A stretch of 64,000 bases of DNA from F23-D06 sp045132055 (GTDB lineage: Bacteria; Bacteroidota; Bacteroidia; Bacteroidales; WCHB1-69): contig JBGURP010000014.1 of assembly GCA_045132055.1 (NCBI GenBank), forward strand, positions 1-64,000, in the 5' to 3' direction. The position numbers were made by a program, and so were the translations under genes. The notes beneath the pieces are model-generated. The model made no database searches, had not been told where the DNA came from, and was given only the letters and a program-made list of their open reading frames with translations. Positions 60,328 through 64,000 of the stretch are shown piece by piece. Every line of letters begins with the position of its first letter. Position 1 is the first letter of the stretch.

Positions 60328-61920
60328 ATGAAAAAACTCGGAAAATTAGCGTTGATTCTTTTTGCAGTTCAAATAGTTGCAATACAAGTCTCTTTCGCGC
60401 AGAAACTGAAGCCGGCGGATGTGCCTTCAGAGGTGTCGCAGGCCATGGATTTTCAATACCCGTATGTGAAAGTGTCCGCGTGGCAGTTGGATGGTGAACA
60501 ATACATTGCCACCTTCAAGGACGAAGGAGCTGTGGGCAAAGCATACATCTCCCGTGCAGGCGAGTGGCTGCGCACCACGTACGATGTGAAGAAGGACGAA
60601 CTTCCTTCCGTCATTACCGAGTATGTCAAGACCAACTATCCGGACTTCATCATCAGCGGGTCTTATCTGGAAGAGAAGGAGAACGAGCCGTTGCATTACA
60701 TGCTGGAAGTCAAGCAAGAAGGCATTGGTTTCAAACCGTCGAAGCTGACGTTCAGCGACAAGGGAGAGCTGATGTCCAGAGTGGATCCCGACAATTTCAA
60801 GGATCCGACAGTTACCGAGTCGAAGCCTGTGGTGGAGAATGTGCCGCCGAAGCAGAATGCAGCGCCGAAGCAAACGACGGCTCCTAAGCAAAACACGGCT
60901 CCGAAACAGACCACAACCGCTAAGCCAGCTAGTGAATCCAAGCCTGCAGCCAAGCCAGAGTCCAAGCCGAAGCAGGAGCCTGCCCCGAAGCCAGAAAAGC
61001 CCAAAAAGGAGAAACCCGCGACTGTCGTCACCGACGAACTGGGCAATGTGGCCATCGACGAGTCAGAAGTTCCTGACATTGTGAAAAAGAACCTTGTGAA
61101 GAAGATTTTGCATCCCGAAGATTTGAGCTGGTATGAGATTGACAACCAATATGTGGCCAAGTGCGTCAATTCGGGCAAAAAGACCGCAGCCTATTTCAGC
61201 AAAGACGGTGTGTGGGACAAGACTTTGACCGTGCTGCCCGAAGAGGCTGTGACCGGCCCTATGCTGAAGCATCTCAACGATTTTTACAAAGGATACAAAT
61301 TTAAGACTGCCATCAAGGAGACAAGATTAGACAAGGATGATAAAACCATGGTGGAATTCTATGAGAAAGCCAATTTCAAAGCCAAAGTGCCCACCACGGT
61401 TATCTTTGACAAGACTGGCAAGCTGTTGCGTACCATCGATGCCGATCCCGAAATGGCCGATGCCAATACCAAGGGTGGTGACAAAGACGATTTGGACAAG
61501 TATTACGCCAAGATGAACATGTCGCTGGAGGAGAAAGCCAACAGCTCTGCTGCCATTCCCGAGAATATCCAGGCTGTGTTCAAGCTGAAATACCCGCGCG
61601 TGACCAACGTGGAGTGGAAAGCAACAGACGACATGAATTACGAAGCACATTACTACAGCGCACGCGGCAAGGAAATCTGCGTCATCAGCAACATGGGCAG
61701 TATCGTGGAGACGCTCCTCCAAGGCAAACCCGAGAACTTGTCTTCCACTATCCAGAGCTACATCAAGAAAGAGTATAAGGGCAGCAAGGTTATCGAGTAC
61801 TACAGCGTGAAGCGCATTGCCGAGAAGCTGAATCTCTACAAGGTTATCATTCAAGAGAAAAAAGCCACTGAACAGACCGAATTGTGGTTCAACCTGAACG
61901 GCAAACCGTTCAACAACTAA
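60328..61920 (+). CDS. Secreted PepSY-like multidomain protein with Pro/Lys/Thr-rich linker
   Basis: 530 residues, signal peptide MKKLGKLALILFAVQIVAIQ with cleavage near SFAQ. Three PepSY/DUF2874-like (BLIP-type) domains are suggested by FQYPYVKVSAWQLDGEQYIATFKDEG (opening part), YEIDNQYVAKCVNSGKKTAAYFSKDG and KYPRVTNVEWKATDDMNYEAHYYSARG. A linker of about 60 residues near 165-225 is almost only K, P, T, A, E and Q (units like APKQTT). The frame extends 834 nt upstream through the antisense of the MORN gene; that is not coding. Next gene starts 5 nt after its stop. Confidence 0.82.
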   Translation: MKKLGKLALILFAVQIVAIQVSFAQKLKPADVPSEVSQAMDFQYPYVKVSAWQLDGEQYIATFKDEGAVGKAYISRAGEWLRTTYDVKKDELPSVITEYVKTNYPDFIISGSYLEEKENEPLHYMLEVKQEGIGFKPSKLTFSDKGELMSRVDPDNFKDPTVTESKPVVENVPPKQNAAPKQTTAPKQNTAPKQTTTAKPASESKPAAKPESKPKQEPAPKPEKPKKEKPATVVTDELGNVAIDESEVPDIVKKNLVKKILHPEDLSWYEIDNQYVAKCVNSGKKTAAYFSKDGVWDKTLTVLPEEAVTGPMLKHLNDFYKGYKFKTAIKETRLDKDDKTMVEFYEKANFKAKVPTTVIFDKTGKLLRTIDADPEMADANTKGGDKDDLDKYYAKMNMSLEEKANSSAAIPENIQAVFKLKYPRVTNVEWKATDDMNYEAHYYSARGKEICVISNMGSIVETLLQGKPENLSSTIQSYIKKEYKGSKVIEYYSVKRIAEKLNLYKVIIQEKKATEQTELWFNLNGKPFNN

Positions 61921-61925
61921 CCTGT

Positions 61926-64000
61926 ATGAAAAAAGCATTTCTGATACTCGCTGTTCTTTGCACGGTATTCTCTGTCTCTGCACAGCGTTTCAATTCATTC
62001 TCCAACGATCCTTCCAAGACCGTGGAGGAGATGAAGATGTATTTGGCTACGGTCTCCAAGGACCGCCAGAAGGAGGCCAACGACATGCTGGATGAGTTTA
62101 CGGCATTCTGGACTACTTCTATCGATTACGAGAACCAGCTGGCCTTCATCCAGGAAGCCAATGCCTTGGTGCGGCACAAATTCCGTCCCATTCCGCAGTT
62201 CCAATCCTATATGCACGCTTACATGGCATACGTGGCGAGCGAGTATGCAACGGAGTCGGAAACGTGGGTGAAGATGGTGGAATATCACGCCACTCACAAC
62301 GTGACGCAATTCCAGAAAAACATGCTGCTCTACGAGCGTTTCTTCAAAAACAACATTCTTTATCAGGAAGATAATGTGAAATGGGTGGTGGATGGTCAAG
62401 CTGAGGTGATGGGCTTCGATCAGGAACCCTACTTTGACTTCAAGCGTGTGGATTTGTTGGGACACTCGGTCAAGGACAGCTTGATGGTGATGGATGTTAC
62501 CGGTAGATATTATCCCGCCAAAACCAAATTCACGGCCAAACAGGGCACGACCTATTGGGATCGCGCCGGTCTTCCAAACAACGTGAAAGCCGATTTGAAG
62601 GATTTTGACATTGATATGCGCTTTCCAAAAGTGCAAGCCGAGAATGTGGCATTTTACTATCCCAAACTCTTCACGCATTCCATCATGGGCACCGTGATTG
62701 ACAAGGCGGTATTGCCCACCTCGGAGGAAAAGGCGACATATCCTCGTTTTATCAGTAATGATAAGACTATCGCCATCAACAATCTATATCCCGATGTGAA
62801 TTATGTGGGCGGCTTTGAGTTGCGTGGGGCTTCCATTTATGGTACATCTACTGGCGACATCCTCTGTAACATCACCATTATGCGCGACAAGGATGTTATC
62901 ATCCGCGCCGCATCCCATAGTTTCTTGATTCGCCCAACCAACCTGCTGTCAGAGGATGCCAAGGTGAGTGTTTACATTGAAGAGGATTCCATCTTCCATC
63001 CCGCTGCCAACTTCAAATACAATAATGAAACCAAAGAGCTTCTTATCTCACGCCCCAAACAGGGTGTGGGCCGCTCTCCTTTCTTCGATTCTTACCACAA
63101 GTTGGATATTACGGTGGAGTCTATCCAATGGAATACCAACGAGCAACGTATTGAGTTTAAGCCTATTGTGGGCAATACGAGCGAACAGTCGGCTTTTTTC
63201 GAGTCGCAGAACTATTACGATGAATCGGTGATGCATGAGATTGCCGGTGTCAACACTGTGAACCCGCTCTATACCTTGTGGCAGCTGTTCTACTCCGCCG
63301 GTTATGAGGATGTGACCATCGAAGATGTAATCCGCTGGTTTAACAAGCCGCCGTTGGATATCAAGGCCATGATGATCGATTTCGCGGCACGCGGTTTTGT
63401 CGAGTATGATGTGAATAACAACCGCATCCACTTCCGTCCAAAAATCTCCCAATATCTCAATAATCAGGTCAAGAAGAAAGACTACGACTACATCCGATTG
63501 GAGTCCAAGACCCATTACGCCTCCATGGACCTGTTGACCAACGACTTGAAAATCACGGGGTGCGAATTTTTTGTGCTCAGTGACCCGCAGATTGTCAATG
63601 TCTATCCCATGAACGAAAGGGTCACGGTGAAGAAGAACCGCGACATGACCTTCTCCGGGCGTGTGATTGGAGGTCTGTTCGACTTTGTAGCGCACAATTG
63701 CGAGTTCAACTACGACCGTTTTATGGTCGATATGAATGTGATTGACACGTTAATCATGTACGTGGAGGACAAGAACGGCAAGATGGACATGTACGGCGAC
63801 TACCCGCTGCGGCAAGTGCAAGGCCGTATCGAAGAGCTGTCGGGCGTGCTGTACGTGGATGCCCCGGGCAACAAGTCCGGCATGACCGATTATCCGGATT
63901 ATCCCATCTTCGAAGCCCGTAAGGGTGGCAAGGTGTTCTACGACCAACCATACGTGCTTGGAGGCGTCTATACCCGCGACCGCTTCTTCTATGCCGTCAA
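61926..64000 (+). CDS. Large secreted protein, 3'-truncated by the window edge
   Basis: ATG at 61926 and an uninterrupted frame to the window end (691 complete codons). Signal peptide MKKAFLILAVLCTVFSVSAQ, then a helical opening (DPSKTVEEMKMYLATVSKDRQK region) and many strand-rich stretches (YYPAKTKFTAKQGTTYWDRAG, GGFELRGASIYGTSTGDIL, MTFSGRVIGGLFDF). No lipobox. Resembles a group of very long Bacteroidales exported proteins without known role; the C-terminus, where a sorting domain would be, is outside the window. It starts 5 nt after the PepSY-like gene and is probably cotranscribed with it. Confidence 0.8.
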   Translation, partial: MKKAFLILAVLCTVFSVSAQRFNSFSNDPSKTVEEMKMYLATVSKDRQKEANDMLDEFTAFWTTSIDYENQLAFIQEANALVRHKFRPIPQFQSYMHAYMAYVASEYATESETWVKMVEYHATHNVTQFQKNMLLYERFFKNNILYQEDNVKWVVDGQAEVMGFDQEPYFDFKRVDLLGHSVKDSLMVMDVTGRYYPAKTKFTAKQGTTYWDRAGLPNNVKADLKDFDIDMRFPKVQAENVAFYYPKLFTHSIMGTVIDKAVLPTSEEKATYPRFISNDKTIAINNLYPDVNYVGGFELRGASIYGTSTGDILCNITIMRDKDVIIRAASHSFLIRPTNLLSEDAKVSVYIEEDSIFHPAANFKYNNETKELLISRPKQGVGRSPFFDSYHKLDITVESIQWNTNEQRIEFKPIVGNTSEQSAFFESQNYYDESVMHEIAGVNTVNPLYTLWQLFYSAGYEDVTIEDVIRWFNKPPLDIKAMMIDFAARGFVEYDVNNNRIHFRPKISQYLNNQVKKKDYDYIRLESKTHYASMDLLTNDLKITGCEFFVLSDPQIVNVYPMNERVTVKKNRDMTFSGRVIGGLFDFVAHNCEFNYDRFMVDMNVIDTLIMYVEDKNGKMDMYGDYPLRQVQGRIEELSGVLYVDAPGNKSGMTDYPDYPIFEARKGGKVFYDQPYVLGGVYTRDRFFYAV

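Overview
The window reads as a chromosomal segment of an anaerobic Bacteroidales bacterium (phylum Bacteroidota). Evidence seen directly: three secreted proteins ending in type IX secretion (T9SS) sorting domains, many lipoproteins with a lipobox, almost no Shine-Dalgarno sequences, and about twenty promoters with the Bacteroidota -7 box TAnnTTTG a short distance upstream of genes. The [FeFe]-hydrogenase maturase HydG and acetate kinase point to fermentative, hydrogen-linked anaerobic metabolism. TAA, TAG and TGA all act as stops. I see no phage, insertion sequence, CRISPR array or rRNA operon; two tRNA genes (Cys, Lys) are present.

Layout. 0-5.5 kb: the 3' part of rfbC, a HAD phosphatase, a TM1266-family regulator with hydG, ackA and rlmN. 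5.5-10 kb: a three-gene minus-strand operon (secreted protein, manA, trmN6), an outer-membrane beta-barrel gene broken by an amber codon at its signal-peptide junction, and two lipoprotein genes. 10-20 kb: alaS, a MauE/DoxX-thioredoxin-like protein with a TetR regulator, a fused peptide-ABC ATPase, metG, truA and a beta-helix lipoprotein. 20-32.7 kb: mntP, then coaX-OMP-TPR-lptC, a YigZ protein, ribD, a DUF4340-like protein, xerD, cinA, small lipoproteins, tRNA-Cys and pyrBI. 32.8-41.7 kb: a 1002-residue protein resembling two fused, degenerate TldD/PmbA units, purA, a 1345-residue modular T9SS cargo protein and a HicBA toxin-antitoxin pair. 41.9-52.5 kb: thioredoxin, a POT peptide transporter, a gingipain-like (C25) T9SS protease, surE, comF, a T9SS subtilase and a kinase-RapZ fusion. 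52.6-56.8 kb: a coupled operon of three lipoproteins. 57-64 kb: tRNA-Lys, folE, a metallo-beta-lactamase-fold hydrolase, a MORN-repeat protein, a PepSY-like protein and a large secreted protein running off the window.

The best candidate for an undescribed system is the three-lipoprotein operon at 52.6-56.8 kb. It encodes a BMP/PnrA-like binding protein, a second periplasmic-binding-protein receptor fused to a C13 (legumain-like) cysteine-peptidase domain with an apparent His/Cys dyad, and a small lipoprotein whose start overlaps the peptidase stop. The architecture suggests a ligand-sensing or ligand-gated envelope protease; that is inference.

Other notable structure: a perfect 38-bp direct repeat carrying a promoter brackets the 1345-residue T9SS gene; two 28-bp palindromes share the same arms; and several intergenic arrays of four 7-nt units, or of 9-nt units, occur. 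How genes work together: the C25 protease, subtilase and modular protein are exported T9SS cargo; POT could take up peptides released by such proteases; coaX, OMP, TPR protein and lptC look like one envelope-linked transcription unit; pyrB and pyrI form one enzyme.
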